A stretch of DNA of 64,000 bases from NCBI RefSeq assembly GCF_017897595.1, contig NZ_JAGKIK010000007.1, positions 62,001 through 126,000 on the forward strand, given 5' to 3'. This document shows, one piece after another, positions 17,158-25,196 of the stretch (position 1 is its first letter; each line of letters begins with the position of its first letter). The notes under the pieces are model-generated. The model was not told where the DNA came from. It made no database searches and worked only from the letters and a program-made list of their open reading frames with translations. This stretch comes from Aquimarina sp. U1-2. GTDB lineage: Bacteria > Bacteroidota > Bacteroidia > Flavobacteriales > Flavobacteriaceae. The position numbers and the translations under genes were made by a program.

Positions 17158-18348
17158 ATGTCGTATATTGTTCTATTTGAGTTCCCATCATTTAACATTT
17201 TTAGCACTCCCCTCCTACTATTAGTTCTTCAGGCATTTATTTTTGCATTTTTATTACTTCAGCGTTTTTTTCAGAAAAAGTATATTCCGGCACTAATTTT
17301 GGCTTTACTGATCTTTATTACTGGATACCATAGAACCACATATACTATTGGTTTTATGGGATGGTATGATACTTTTAGGAATACTAAAATTAACTATTGG
17401 TTGATTTCGTTTAGTCTTGCGATCGGACCATTATTGTATTTTTATGTAAAATCAATCACCTCATCTGATTTTAGATTTGTAAAAATAGATTGTATTCATT
17501 TTATTCCAGTGTTTCTTTTTGTAATCTACAAAATCATAATTTTTATTTACGATGCTGCTCAACCCGGATTTGAGGATACTCAAAACGGTTTCTTAAAAAT
17601 AAATCTTGACGAAAAATACGTTCAACCTTTATTAGGAATTCTAGAAAACATCCAAATGTTGCTTTATCTTGCATTTACTATTCAATTATATTATAAATAT
17701 AAAAATAAAATTCACCAATTTTTTTCTAACACATATAAACTAGAGCTCAATTGGATGCGTAATTTTTTATTTATATACTCGTTTCTTTTTCTATACAGCA
17801 TTTTTCAACGCACAATCGAGGATTTAATAATAGATTTACATTGGACTCAACTTTGGTGGTACCAGTTTTTTTCGGCAATAGCCATAATTTATATCGGAAT
17901 AAAAGGATATTTCACAGATACAAATAAATTGAAATCATTAGATTTCAATGTAGAAAAGAAAAAAAACTTCAAATCATCTGCAAAAATAGTTAACAATGAT
18001 CTGCAACAACGCAAGATCAAACTTGAGAGTTTTATGAAAAAAGAAAAACCCTATTTAGATCCTGATTTAAATCTCACAGAGTTCTCTAAAATGCTCAAAA
18101 TTCAAGTATCAGAGCTTTCAGAAACCATTAATGATGGTTTTCAAAAAAACTTTAACGATTTTATCAATACTTACCGAGTACAAGCTGTTCAGGAAATGCT
18201 AGAAGAAGGAAAACAAGAACATTTATCCCTCTTAGGAATAGCATTCGAATGCGGTTTTAATAGCAAGGCCACATTCAATAGAGTTTTTAAAAAGCTTACC
18301 AATACTTCTCCTTCGCAATACCTTCAAACATTAGGAAAGGCTTACTAA
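17158..18348 (+). CDS. Membrane-bound AraC-family transcriptional regulator
   Basis: 396 residues: about seven hydrophobic segments in residues 10-265, a short cytoplasmic linker, then an AraC-type double helix-turn-helix (about 295-392) with the recognisable end GIAFECGFNSKATFNRVFKK and TSPSQYL. Such 7TM-like sensors fused to AraC domains are common in Flavobacteriia. It is divergent from menA with a short 84 bp gap and lies 78 bp upstream of an alpha-amylase on the same strand; local control of the amylase is plausible but unproven. TACCTTCG at 17146-17153 resembles a -7 element and would make a nearly leaderless message. Confidence 0.86.
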   Translation: MSYIVLFEFPSFNIFSTPLLLLVLQAFIFAFLLLQRFFQKKYIPALILALLIFITGYHRTTYTIGFMGWYDTFRNTKINYWLISFSLAIGPLLYFYVKSITSSDFRFVKIDCIHFIPVFLFVIYKIIIFIYDAAQPGFEDTQNGFLKINLDEKYVQPLLGILENIQMLLYLAFTIQLYYKYKNKIHQFFSNTYKLELNWMRNFLFIYSFLFLYSIFQRTIEDLIIDLHWTQLWWYQFFSAIAIIYIGIKGYFTDTNKLKSLDFNVEKKKNFKSSAKIVNNDLQQRKIKLESFMKKEKPYLDPDLNLTEFSKMLKIQVSELSETINDGFQKNFNDFINTYRVQAVQEMLEEGKQEHLSLLGIAFECGFNSKATFNRVFKKLTNTSPSQYLQTLGKAY

Positions 18349-18426
18349 AAATACTTTTAAGAATTTCATAGTTCACCTTTCTGTAATTTTTATATTAGTT
18401 TTTATAGATTAGCGTTTTATAAACCA

Positions 18427-20142
18427 ATGAAACTTATGACGAATCTTACTAAACTGGCCCTAATAATCTTTATAGTTTTTATTGTAGGTTGCAATAGCGA
18501 TTCAAAAAAAGAAGAAAAAACGGCTTCAGAAGTTACTCAGAACGAAAAAATAGAAGTCTCTTCTACTACAAAGAAAACTTTTATTTGGGAAAACGCCAAT
18601 GTATATTTTCTACTAACCGACAGATTTAAAAATGGTGACTCTAGCAATGATAATGTGTTAGATCGCAACAAAAAAACCGGAAAACTGAGAGGGTTTGAAG
18701 GAGGTGACATAAAAGGTATTATACAAAAAATTGAAGAAGGCTATTTTACCAAGCTTGGAATAGATGCCATATGGTTCAACCCTGTAGTAGAGCAAATTCA
18801 TGGTAGCGTTGATGAGGGAACAGGCAACACTTATGCTTTTCATGGATATTGGGCAAAAGACTGGACCAAAATTGATCCTAACTTTGGTACTTATGAAGAT
18901 CTCAAACAATTGATTGAGGTTGCACATAAAAGTAACATTCGCATACTTATGGATGTAGTGTTAAATCATACCGGACCAGTAACCAAAAAAGATCCTGTTT
19001 GGCCAGATAATTGGGTGCGCACAGCGCCTCAATGTATCTACAAAGGTTATGAAAGCGCAGTTTCATGTACTTTGGTAGAAAACCTTCCTGATATTAAAAC
19101 TGAAAGTAATGAAGAAGTTGAACTGCCAACGATACTCTTAGATAAATGGAAAGCAGAAGGAAGACTGGAAACTGAATTGGCCGAAATCGATGTTTTCTTT
19201 ACCAAAACCGGATTAAAAAGATCTCCAAAAAATTATATTATAAAATGGCTTACAGATTATGTGCGGGAATTAGGAATAGATGGATACCGGGTAGACACAG
19301 TAAAACATGTCGAAGAAGATGTATGGGCTGTATTAGCAGATCAAGCAGAAATTGCTTTTACCGAATGGAAGACAACACATCCCGATAAAGTTCTGGATGA
19401 TACTAAATTCTATATGTTAGGTGAATTGTACGGATATGGAATTGATAGTAAACGACAGTATGACTTTGGGGATCGCAAAGTAGATTATTTTGCACATGGT
19501 TTCGACAATCTAATTAACTTTCAGTTTAAATATGATGCGGCACAGTTAGATTATGAAGCTTTGTTTAGTAAATACGATACAATTTTGAAAACTAATTTAA
19601 CAGGAAAAAGTGTAATGAATTACATTAGTTCTCATGACGATGGTGAACCCTTTGATGAAGAAAGACAAAAAACCTATGAATCGGCAACCAAACTTTTATT
19701 GACACCAGGTGTATCCCAAGTATATTACGGAGATGAGATAGCCAGACCATTAGTTATTGAAGATACCAAAGGAGATGCTACCTTACGATCAAATATGAAT
19801 TGGAAAGCATTAGAAAATCAAGATACCAAGGCATTGCTAGCCCATTGGCAAAAATTAGGTACTTTTAGATACAATCACCCTTCTATAGGTGCAGGAAGTC
19901 ATAAAATGATTTCGAAATCTCCATATGTATTCTACAGAAACTATTCTAAAAATGGATTCGTGGATAAGGTGATAATAGGCCTAGATCTTCCGAAAGGTAA
20001 AAAAACGATAAAAATTAATTCTATTTTCCCCGAAAATACTGTTCTGACAGATCATTATTCTGGTACCACAGTAACAGTAATAAAAGATGAAGTCGCTTTG
20101 TATTCAGATTTTGATATTGCCTTGCTTGCTCTTAAAAATTAG
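18427..20142 (+). CDS. GH13 alpha-amylase family lipoprotein
   Basis: 571 residues. A lipoprotein signal (LALIIFIVFIVGC, Cys about residue 22) leads into a (beta/alpha)8 GH13 domain. Conserved regions: DVVLNHTG (region I, near 176), DGYRVDTVKHV (region II, nucleophile Asp near 288), GELYGYG (region III, general acid Glu near 335) and ISSHDDGEP (region IV). The C-terminal beta-sandwich starts near 490. It should cleave alpha-1,4-glucans in the periplasm or at the surface. A strong terminator lies just downstream at 20171-20205. A GH31 glucosidase lipoprotein is encoded far away at 48.7 kb. Confidence 0.9.
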   Translation: MKLMTNLTKLALIIFIVFIVGCNSDSKKEEKTASEVTQNEKIEVSSTTKKTFIWENANVYFLLTDRFKNGDSSNDNVLDRNKKTGKLRGFEGGDIKGIIQKIEEGYFTKLGIDAIWFNPVVEQIHGSVDEGTGNTYAFHGYWAKDWTKIDPNFGTYEDLKQLIEVAHKSNIRILMDVVLNHTGPVTKKDPVWPDNWVRTAPQCIYKGYESAVSCTLVENLPDIKTESNEEVELPTILLDKWKAEGRLETELAEIDVFFTKTGLKRSPKNYIIKWLTDYVRELGIDGYRVDTVKHVEEDVWAVLADQAEIAFTEWKTTHPDKVLDDTKFYMLGELYGYGIDSKRQYDFGDRKVDYFAHGFDNLINFQFKYDAAQLDYEALFSKYDTILKTNLTGKSVMNYISSHDDGEPFDEERQKTYESATKLLLTPGVSQVYYGDEIARPLVIEDTKGDATLRSNMNWKALENQDTKALLAHWQKLGTFRYNHPSIGAGSHKMISKSPYVFYRNYSKNGFVDKVIIGLDLPKGKKTIKINSIFPENTVLTDHYSGTTVTVIKDEVALYSDFDIALLALKN

Positions 20143-20170
20143 GCAATAGAGAAAAGAACCCTATAATACA

Positions 20171-20205
20171 AGACGGCTCAAATTATAATGTGAGCCGTCT
20201 TTTTA
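20171..20205 (+). terminator. Rho-independent terminator after the alpha-amylase gene
   Basis: Perfect 10 bp stem AGACGGCTCA / TGAGCCGTCT with a 10 nt loop, followed by TTTTT. It begins 29 bp after the amylase stop. Confidence 0.9.
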
Positions 20206-20319
20206 TGTTTTGAGACGCTTTAACCACTGAATTTTTTGACTTTTGAAGAGTCTAGTAAATTATCCTTGAGATAAATCTTAGGGGTATTTATAAGAAACTA
20301 ATTTTCAATAACAAGGTAG

Positions 20320-20361
20320 ACCATAGGGTATGATACCCTATGGTAGCACCTATCAATAAAA
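20320..20361 (+). repeat. Palindromic repeat B, short copy
   Basis: ACCATAGGGTAT-G-ATACCCTATGGT is a perfect 25 nt inverted repeat (20320-20344), followed by TAGCACCTATCAATAAA, which matches the tail of the other B copies (GGTGCCAATAAA). It ends about 10 bp before the start of the DoxX-like gene, so it would lie in that leader. Confidence 0.7.
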
Positions 20362-20370
20362 GTTAAAATC

Positions 20371-20868
20371 ATGAAAAGAGTATTAAAAAATGTAGTGAGC
20401 CCAGTAACAATGAAACAATGGTATATAGATTTATTATTTGCTATCCCTCGAATCCTATGTGGGTTTTTTCTTGCTGTTAATTTTGGTGGAAGCAAATTTG
20501 GTGTCCCATGGAGTACCAATAGCGCACCAGATTTGGCATTTTTAGAAGTTGTAGATTGGTTTCCGAATGATGTAGCTAATTATGGTGGTATCTTTGCCAT
20601 ATTTCCTGTATTTTTTGCGTGGATAGGTGCAGCTAGTGAGGCTATTGGAGGAATGTTTCTAGCAATTGGTTTAAAAACCAGAGTAGCTTCATTCTTCATT
20701 ATGTGTACCATGTTGGTCGCTATCTTTTTACAAAAATGGAATGATGGTTTATGGGGTATGTTACCTGCTATGGGGTTCTTATGGATATCTATATACAATC
20801 TAGTTTTGGGTTCTGGGCGATTTGGGTTTGATTACTTAATAACCAAAAAGTGGTTTCTGCCAAAATAA
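20371..20868 (+). CDS. DoxX-like small membrane protein
   Basis: 165 residues with four hydrophobic helices and the DoxX-like layout: a first helix with AIPRILCGFFLAVNFGGSKF, a loop with the partly polar VVDWFPNDVANYG, then three helices including the glycine-rich EAIGGMFLAIGLKTR. DoxX-like proteins are subunits or partners of redox systems in the membrane; the role here is unknown. Repeat B lies directly upstream; about 1 kb of gene-poor DNA follows. Confidence 0.68.
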   Translation: MKRVLKNVVSPVTMKQWYIDLLFAIPRILCGFFLAVNFGGSKFGVPWSTNSAPDLAFLEVVDWFPNDVANYGGIFAIFPVFFAWIGAASEAIGGMFLAIGLKTRVASFFIMCTMLVAIFLQKWNDGLWGMLPAMGFLWISIYNLVLGSGRFGFDYLITKKWFLPK

Positions 20869-21544
20869 ACGTTTCTTAACGTAGTTCAATTTATGATCAA
20901 CTCGTTGTGTATTAGGAGGGAAATAGTGAAGAAAAACATTAATTTGAATGATTTTTCCTAATAATCTATCGACACTCTGCTTGAGATGACATGAAGAAAA
21001 ATTAGCCTGCCCTCAACTTGATTAGGAGTATCGAAAATAGCTTTTCTAATCTAAAATCCAATAGTATCCTTAGCTTATTAAAAGGCTTGATGAACTTCTT
21101 TCTATGATCGAAGCGCTTTAATCAACATATTTTGAATAAAAAATCAAAATGCACAACTGATACGATCAATAGTACGGTATAAAACATGTTTCCCCTTTAT
21201 TAGAACTATGTTAATCAAAATGTTCCTATTTTGGGTAAAGACGACTACATAAGTATCCGGAGATAAATGAAACGAATATAAGTAGACACAAAACTATCAA
21301 GCATCTCAGGCGTATGAAAATATTATCAGTTTGTTATTCTGCCATCAATTTTAAGTAATCAGATCACAATCCCTTATTTATAAGGTCAATGCATATTCAC
21401 ACTATTACTATAAGCGATTGAGAAGAAAACTGGATTAAATGACCCAGCGCTTGTAAAATAGATTTTTTAGGATTTGAAAATTTTATAGGCTTAGCTAAAT
21501 ATGGACTGATGCTAACATTATTATCTGAATACGCAGGAGGCCAA

Positions 21545-21583
21545 TAAAAAAGAACTTACCTCCTTAGGATTAAGGAGGTAAGT
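21545..21583 (-). terminator. Strong minus-strand terminator in a gene-poor region
   Basis: ACTTACCTCCTTA / TAAGGAGGTAAGT form a perfect 13 bp stem with a GGAT loop (21554-21583); on the minus strand it is followed by TCTTTTTTATTGG. No protein gene on that strand ends nearby, so it may close a small RNA or an unseen short transcript. Confidence 0.7.
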
Positions 21584-21845
21584 GTTGGGGAAAACAAAAA
21601 AAGTAAGGGAAAAATTGTAATTGGAATACTTTTCAAAGATAAAGAGGATTGTAGCATATGTGGTTACGGTTTTACCTCAAACTTTAGCAGGATTAGTATC
21701 ATTCATTTAAGTAGATGGTATTAAAACATTGATATTCAATATTTTATATTTATAAACTTGTATTTGTTAAATAATTGTAAACCAAAAAAAACCAATATCT
21801 CAAAATAAATAATTCTTTTCATAGGGTGATAATTCTGGAAAAAAT

Positions 21846-21853
21846 TAAATTTG
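21846..21853 (+). promoter_or_regulatory. -7 element of the small gene at 21893
   Basis: TAAATTTG is a perfect match to TAnnTTTG. No clear -33 TTG at the expected distance. It overlaps an alternative upstream TTG start (21851), so it argues for the later start at 21893. Confidence 0.5.
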
Positions 21854-21892
21854 CAGTGTTTAATAATTAACTCATCAAATACGTTTACTCCT

Positions 21893-22261
21893 TTGGAAAA
21901 TAAAAAGGCCATCAAATTAGTTGATAAGATTCTAGAAGACCTCGATAAAAATGGTATCACCATGGATACACTAATCGAGGATTTGAAACAATTAAGAGCA
22001 TATGCACTACAAGAAGAAATTCCGTTAGTAGTAAAGGTCTTACGGTATACTTATGAACATATTGAAGAAAATAACTCTTTTCTAATCCCGATACCAGATG
22101 ATGAGCCTGTCGATGAAACTTCAGAAATTACAAATGAAGGTACCATAGAACCTGTAGAAAGTCTAAAGTATTTAATTTCATTAACCAAAAGTGTAAACAA
22201 CAAGACAAACGTAGCTGACCTAAGAGAATATAGAGACGCTCTTTCGGGCTTCGATGCTTAA
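21893..22261 (+). CDS. Small acidic hypothetical protein
   Basis: About 122 residues if translation starts at TTG 21893 (LENKKAIKLVDKILEDLDK). An earlier in-frame TTG at 21851 is unlikely because it overlaps a -7-like promoter element. The next ATG is at 21962. The protein is acidic, largely helical in its first half (KAIKLVDKILEDLDKNG ... LKQLRAYALQEE) and has a proline/glutamate-rich middle (PIPDDEPVDETSEI). No signal peptide or membrane segment, so cytoplasmic. I do not recognise the family. It lies alone between gene-poor DNA and a convergent beta-barrel gene. Confidence 0.6.
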   Translation: MENKKAIKLVDKILEDLDKNGITMDTLIEDLKQLRAYALQEEIPLVVKVLRYTYEHIEENNSFLIPIPDDEPVDETSEITNEGTIEPVESLKYLISLTKSVNNKTNVADLREYRDALSGFDA

Positions 22262-22531
22262 TACAGATAGCTTCGTTTCGTATGCTTAATTATTTATCGA
22301 TATTACGACCGAAATTTTAAAAAATAAATACCTCAAATTTCGAAAATAGAAGTTGTAATTCGACATAGATCTAGAAACAGATCAATAATTCATTTCAATG
22401 TGACTTAAGCCAAACTAGCAAAAAGGGCATCGACTGAAATTATCCATTTATCATATTAGTATAGTATTTGGGATCTCTGAGCTTGAAATAATACTAGATA
22501 TTCGTCATCACTACGTAATAACTTCGTATTA

Positions 22532-23164
22532 TTATCTTCTAGCGTCGTAAATACGAAATCGTATGCCTGCTCTGGCGTAAAAATCAAAAAATTTACTGTT
22601 CCCTTCTATAAAATCGTCATTAAAATTATCTACAAAATCATTCATCGCTCCTATTTCGACCATGATATCAAACTTTTCTCCGATCATTTGTGAGAATCCT
22701 GCTCCGTAAACACCACCAATGATTACATTTTCGTAGGCTTCAGAATCTAACTCTTCACCGCCTAGTTCTACATTGGCATTAATTCTAAACGATGGACCTA
22801 CATTCAAAAAAGCTCTAAATCTATCTTTTCCCGCTCCAAATAGATACCTGAATTTTGGAGTAATTCCCACTTGTAAAAAACTTATGTCTTGTATCGATTC
22901 TGGGTCCACAAGTTTATTGGTAAGTTCGCTATTCCGTTGTAAAAGATCCAAAGAAAAAACGATACTCGTTTTTGCTCGTACACCCATAACATACCCATAA
23001 CCCGCATTTACGAAAAATCCGGCTTTGCGACCTTCACTTTCTAATTCTGAAGTATCCAAATCAAGTTGTGAAAAGGTAGCTCCGGCAGATACTTCCCAAC
23101 GGTATTGTGAATAACTTGAAAAAGAGAAAAAGGCACAAGTTAAAAGTAGTATGATTTTTTTCAT
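22532..23164 (-). CDS. Outer-membrane beta-barrel protein (PorT-like fold)
   Basis: 210 residues with a signal peptide (MKKIILLLTCAFFSFSSYSQ) and then alternating amphipathic strands ending in an aromatic/arginine strand (FYARAGIRFRIYDARR), the pattern of the small OmpA/PorT-like barrels common in Bacteroidota. Predicted outer-membrane, about eight strands; function unknown. Monocistronic on the minus strand, with about 320 bp separating it from the ferredoxin gene upstream. Confidence 0.78.
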   Translation of the reverse strand: MKKIILLLTCAFFSFSSYSQYRWEVSAGATFSQLDLDTSELESEGRKAGFFVNAGYGYVMGVRAKTSIVFSLDLLQRNSELTNKLVDPESIQDISFLQVGITPKFRYLFGAGKDRFRAFLNVGPSFRINANVELGGEELDSEAYENVIIGGVYGAGFSQMIGEKFDIMVEIGAMNDFVDNFNDDFIEGNSKFFDFYARAGIRFRIYDARR

Positions 23165-23310
23165 GATATTGTCATTGATTTGAGATTAAACACAGTTTAT
23201 ATTGTAAAGAATATAGTACAGATCAAAACTCCTTCAAAAATTAGGGCTTCACTATATTTTTCAATTTAAACATAGCGGTGATTTATTAAAATTTCGAATT
23301 TTAAAATATT

Positions 23311-23353
23311 TAACCCTCATAATGAAATTCTAATACATAAATCGGATTAAATG
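23311..23353 (+). repeat. Short dispersed repeat F, copy 1
   Basis: AACCCTCATAATGAAATTCT then AATACATAAATCGGATTAAA. A second copy at 60081-60124 reads AACCCTCATTACGAAATTCT then AATGCACAAT, and 28991-29020 carries CTAATACATTAATCGG. All are intergenic. Confidence 0.5.
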
Positions 23354-23390
23354 AATAACGAAAATACTAAAATTTAAAAGATGACCATAA

Positions 23391-23414
23391 AAAAACCTGT
23401 CTATTGACAGGTTT
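23391..23414 (-). terminator. Rho-independent terminator of the ferredoxin gene
   Basis: AAACCTGTC (23393-23401) and GACAGGTTT (23406-23414) with a four-base loop. Read on the minus strand the stem runs into TTTTTTTAT. It lies 72 bp beyond the ferredoxin stop. Confidence 0.8.
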
Positions 23415-23485
23415 ACTTCTAATTCTTTAAGCATTCCTTTTAAGATCATTTATGTAACTTATAGTTATTATCTTATAGTGCCTAA

Positions 23486-23836
23486 TTAATCTTTATGCAT
23501 AAAGGATTGTTTCTGCAATAAAAATTCTTCAGTCTCTACGATATCCTCGTCTGGCACACAACAATCTACAGGACATACCGCGGCACATTGAGGTTCTTCA
23601 TGAAAACCCTTGCATTCTGTACACTTATCAGGTACGATATAGTAAATTTCGTCGCTTACAGGCTCTTGTGCTTCATCTGCGTTAACAGCTTTTCCACCAG
23701 GTAGAATTACATCGCCTTCCAAATCTGTGCCATCTGCGTATCTCCAGTCGTCTGCTCCTTCATAAATTGCGGTGTTAGGACACTCTGGCTCGCATGCTCC
23801 GCAGTTTATACATTCATCTGTTATTATAATTGCCAT
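23486..23836 (-). CDS. 2[4Fe-4S] ferredoxin
   Basis: 116 residues. First cluster motif [12 protein letters not shown] near residues 9-20; second [18 protein letters not shown] near 72-89, with the longer Cys2-Cys3 spacing (CxxC-x8-C) of the Alvin/YfhL class of low-potential ferredoxins. An acidic insert separates the two. It carries electrons; the partner is not known. It is divergent from the LuxC-like acyl-CoA reductase gene with only 66 bp between start codons, and each gene has its own promoter in or beside that gap, which suggests joint control and perhaps a shared pathway. Confidence 0.9.
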   Translation of the reverse strand: MAIIITDECINCGACEPECPNTAIYEGADDWRYADGTDLEGDVILPGGKAVNADEAQEPVSDEIYYIVPDKCTECKGFHEEPQCAAVCPVDCCVPDEDIVETEEFLLQKQSFMHKD

Positions 23837-23859
23837 AGCTCTTTTTTATTCTAAATTTG
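23830..23859 (+). promoter_or_regulatory. Promoter of the acyl-CoA reductase gene
   Basis: TTG at 23830-23832, a 19 nt spacer and TAAATTTG at 23852-23859: full match to the Bacteroidota consensus. Its -33 element overlaps the ferredoxin start codon on the other strand. Confidence 0.78.
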
Positions 23860-23864
23860 CAAAA

Positions 23865-23895
23865 CAAAAATAACCCCTATACTAGTGATAAACAA
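23865..23895 (-). promoter_or_regulatory. Promoter of the ferredoxin gene
   Basis: On the minus strand TTG (23895-23893), a 20 nt spacer and TATTTTTG (23872-23865). It faces the reductase promoter, and the two -7 elements are only 5 bp apart, so RNA polymerase could not occupy both at once. Confidence 0.78.
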
Positions 23896-23902
23896 ATAAG
23901 CA

Positions 23903-24964
23903 ATGACATTAAATGATAGAATTCGTGCTTTTGCCCTATTAGGTAACTTTATTAGACAATTTAAATCTACTGGTTATGAGAGAATTAGAAGCGTATCTTA
24001 TAACGATCTCTTTTTTGATAAAATGGTGTTAAAGATTGATGGGGCAGTTCATTATAACGGTTGGTTTACCAAGGATAACGTGATATTTGCACTAGAACAA
24101 TGGAGTAATGCTCTTACAAAAAACCGCTTAGAAGCATGGGTATCTTCGTATCCTTTAGACACCGTGGTTTCCAAAACGGTGGGTGTCATCATGGCGGGAA
24201 ATATTCCGCTAGTTGGATTTCACGATTTTCTATCGGTATTGATTTCAGGACATCATATCATTGTTAAACAATCCTCTGATGATAATCAGCTTCTACCCTT
24301 TTTAGCTTCTTATCTGATTGCAATCGAACCTAAATTCGAAGAAAAAATTACATTTACCTCAAAGAAAATCTCTGATTTTGATGCTATCATAGCTACCGGT
24401 AGTAACAATACAGCGCGATATTTTGAGTATTATTTTGGCAAAGTACCCCATATTATACGTAAAAACAGAAACTCTATTGCCATTATAGATGGAAATGAAT
24501 CCACAACACAACTTCAATTATTGGGTGAAGATATTTTTAGATACTATGGTTTAGGATGTAGAAATGTATCTAAATTAATGGTTCCCAAAGGTTACAATTT
24601 TGATGTATTCTTCAAAGCGATGTATGATTATAAGGATATCATGAAAAGCGCCAAATATGCTAATAATTATGACTATAATAAAGCGGTGTACCTGATGAGC
24701 AATTTTAAGCTACTAGAAAACGGTTTTTTAATGATTAAAGAAGATCAAAACTATGGATCACCCATTGCGACTTTATTCTATGAAACCTACGATACTACAG
24801 ATCAGCTTGCTAATACATTAAAAAAGAATAGTGAAAAAATTCAGTGTATTATAGCAGATCACTTTGATGAGAACACTATTCAATTCGGACAATCGCAAAA
24901 GCCTTCTCTTTCAGATTACGCAGATGGTATTGATATTATTGATTTTTTGTTAAAAATTAATTAG
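23903..24964 (+). CDS. LuxC-family acyl-CoA reductase
   Basis: 353 residues of the LuxC/acyl-CoA reductase family (aldehyde-dehydrogenase-like fold). Seen: GVIMAGNIPLVGFHDFLSVL near 96-115 (nucleotide-binding side), KQSSDDNQLLP near 128, ATGSNNTARYF near 165, and GLGCRNVSKLMVP near 215-227 with the probable catalytic cysteine. No lux partners (luxD, luxE, luxAB) are present, so this is not a luminescence operon; the family in Bacteroidota probably reduces an unidentified acyl-CoA to an aldehyde with NADPH. It is followed by serC (232 bp) and serA on the same strand. Confidence 0.85.
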   Translation: MTLNDRIRAFALLGNFIRQFKSTGYERIRSVSYNDLFFDKMVLKIDGAVHYNGWFTKDNVIFALEQWSNALTKNRLEAWVSSYPLDTVVSKTVGVIMAGNIPLVGFHDFLSVLISGHHIIVKQSSDDNQLLPFLASYLIAIEPKFEEKITFTSKKISDFDAIIATGSNNTARYFEYYFGKVPHIIRKNRNSIAIIDGNESTTQLQLLGEDIFRYYGLGCRNVSKLMVPKGYNFDVFFKAMYDYKDIMKSAKYANNYDYNKAVYLMSNFKLLENGFLMIKEDQNYGSPIATLFYETYDTTDQLANTLKKNSEKIQCIIADHFDENTIQFGQSQKPSLSDYADGIDIIDFLLKIN

Positions 24965-25007
24965 ATAATTTATCATTTTAATAATGATTTTAAATAAGAT
25001 TATTAGC

Positions 25008-25151
25008 ACCTTTGTGTTGTTAGGGTAGAACTACCTTTACGTAATTGAATGCCCGTAATAGGTAATACACAAAGGTTCTATTGAATTGGTTTCAAAATCT
25101 CACTCATATCTAGTGATTACAAGTAAGATGAGATGCTGAAACCAGTTCAAT
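25008..25151 (+). promoter_or_regulatory. Structured leader upstream of serC (two hairpins)
   Basis: Hairpin 1: ACCTTTGTGT (25008-25017) pairs with ACACAAAGGT (25067-25076), enclosing smaller pairings such as TTACG/CGTAA. Hairpin 2: ATTGAATTGGTTTCA (25080-25094) pairs with TGAAACCAGTTCAAT (25137-25151) with one G-U, plus TCTCA/TGAGA inside. Together they span most of the region before the serC ATG at 25197. Hairpin 2 belongs to the dispersed repeat D type (CTGAAACnAGTTCA), so a regulatory role is not certain. Confidence 0.55.
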
Positions 25152-25196
25152 ACTTAAATATATATCTAAAACAATTAATAAAAATAAAAATCAACG

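Larger units (their letters stand above)
20869..21892. other. 1 kb gene-poor stretch
   Basis: No reading frame of note on either strand. It holds a perfect 13 bp hairpin (21554-21583) with a minus-strand U-tract, a -7-like TATCTTTG on the minus strand at 21641-21634, and a plus-strand -7-like TAAATTTG at 21846-21853 ahead of the small gene at 21893. The rest shows no structure I can name; it may contain decayed repeats. Confidence 0.5.

Noticed and set aside
21851..21892. TTG start at 21851 for the small acidic protein
   Set aside because: It overlaps TAAATTTG at 21846-21853, a likely -7 element, so it would lie upstream of the transcript start.
23903..24964. Luminescence (lux) operon
   Set aside because: Only a LuxC-family gene is present; no luxA, B, D or E. 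The family is common in non-luminous Bacteroidota.
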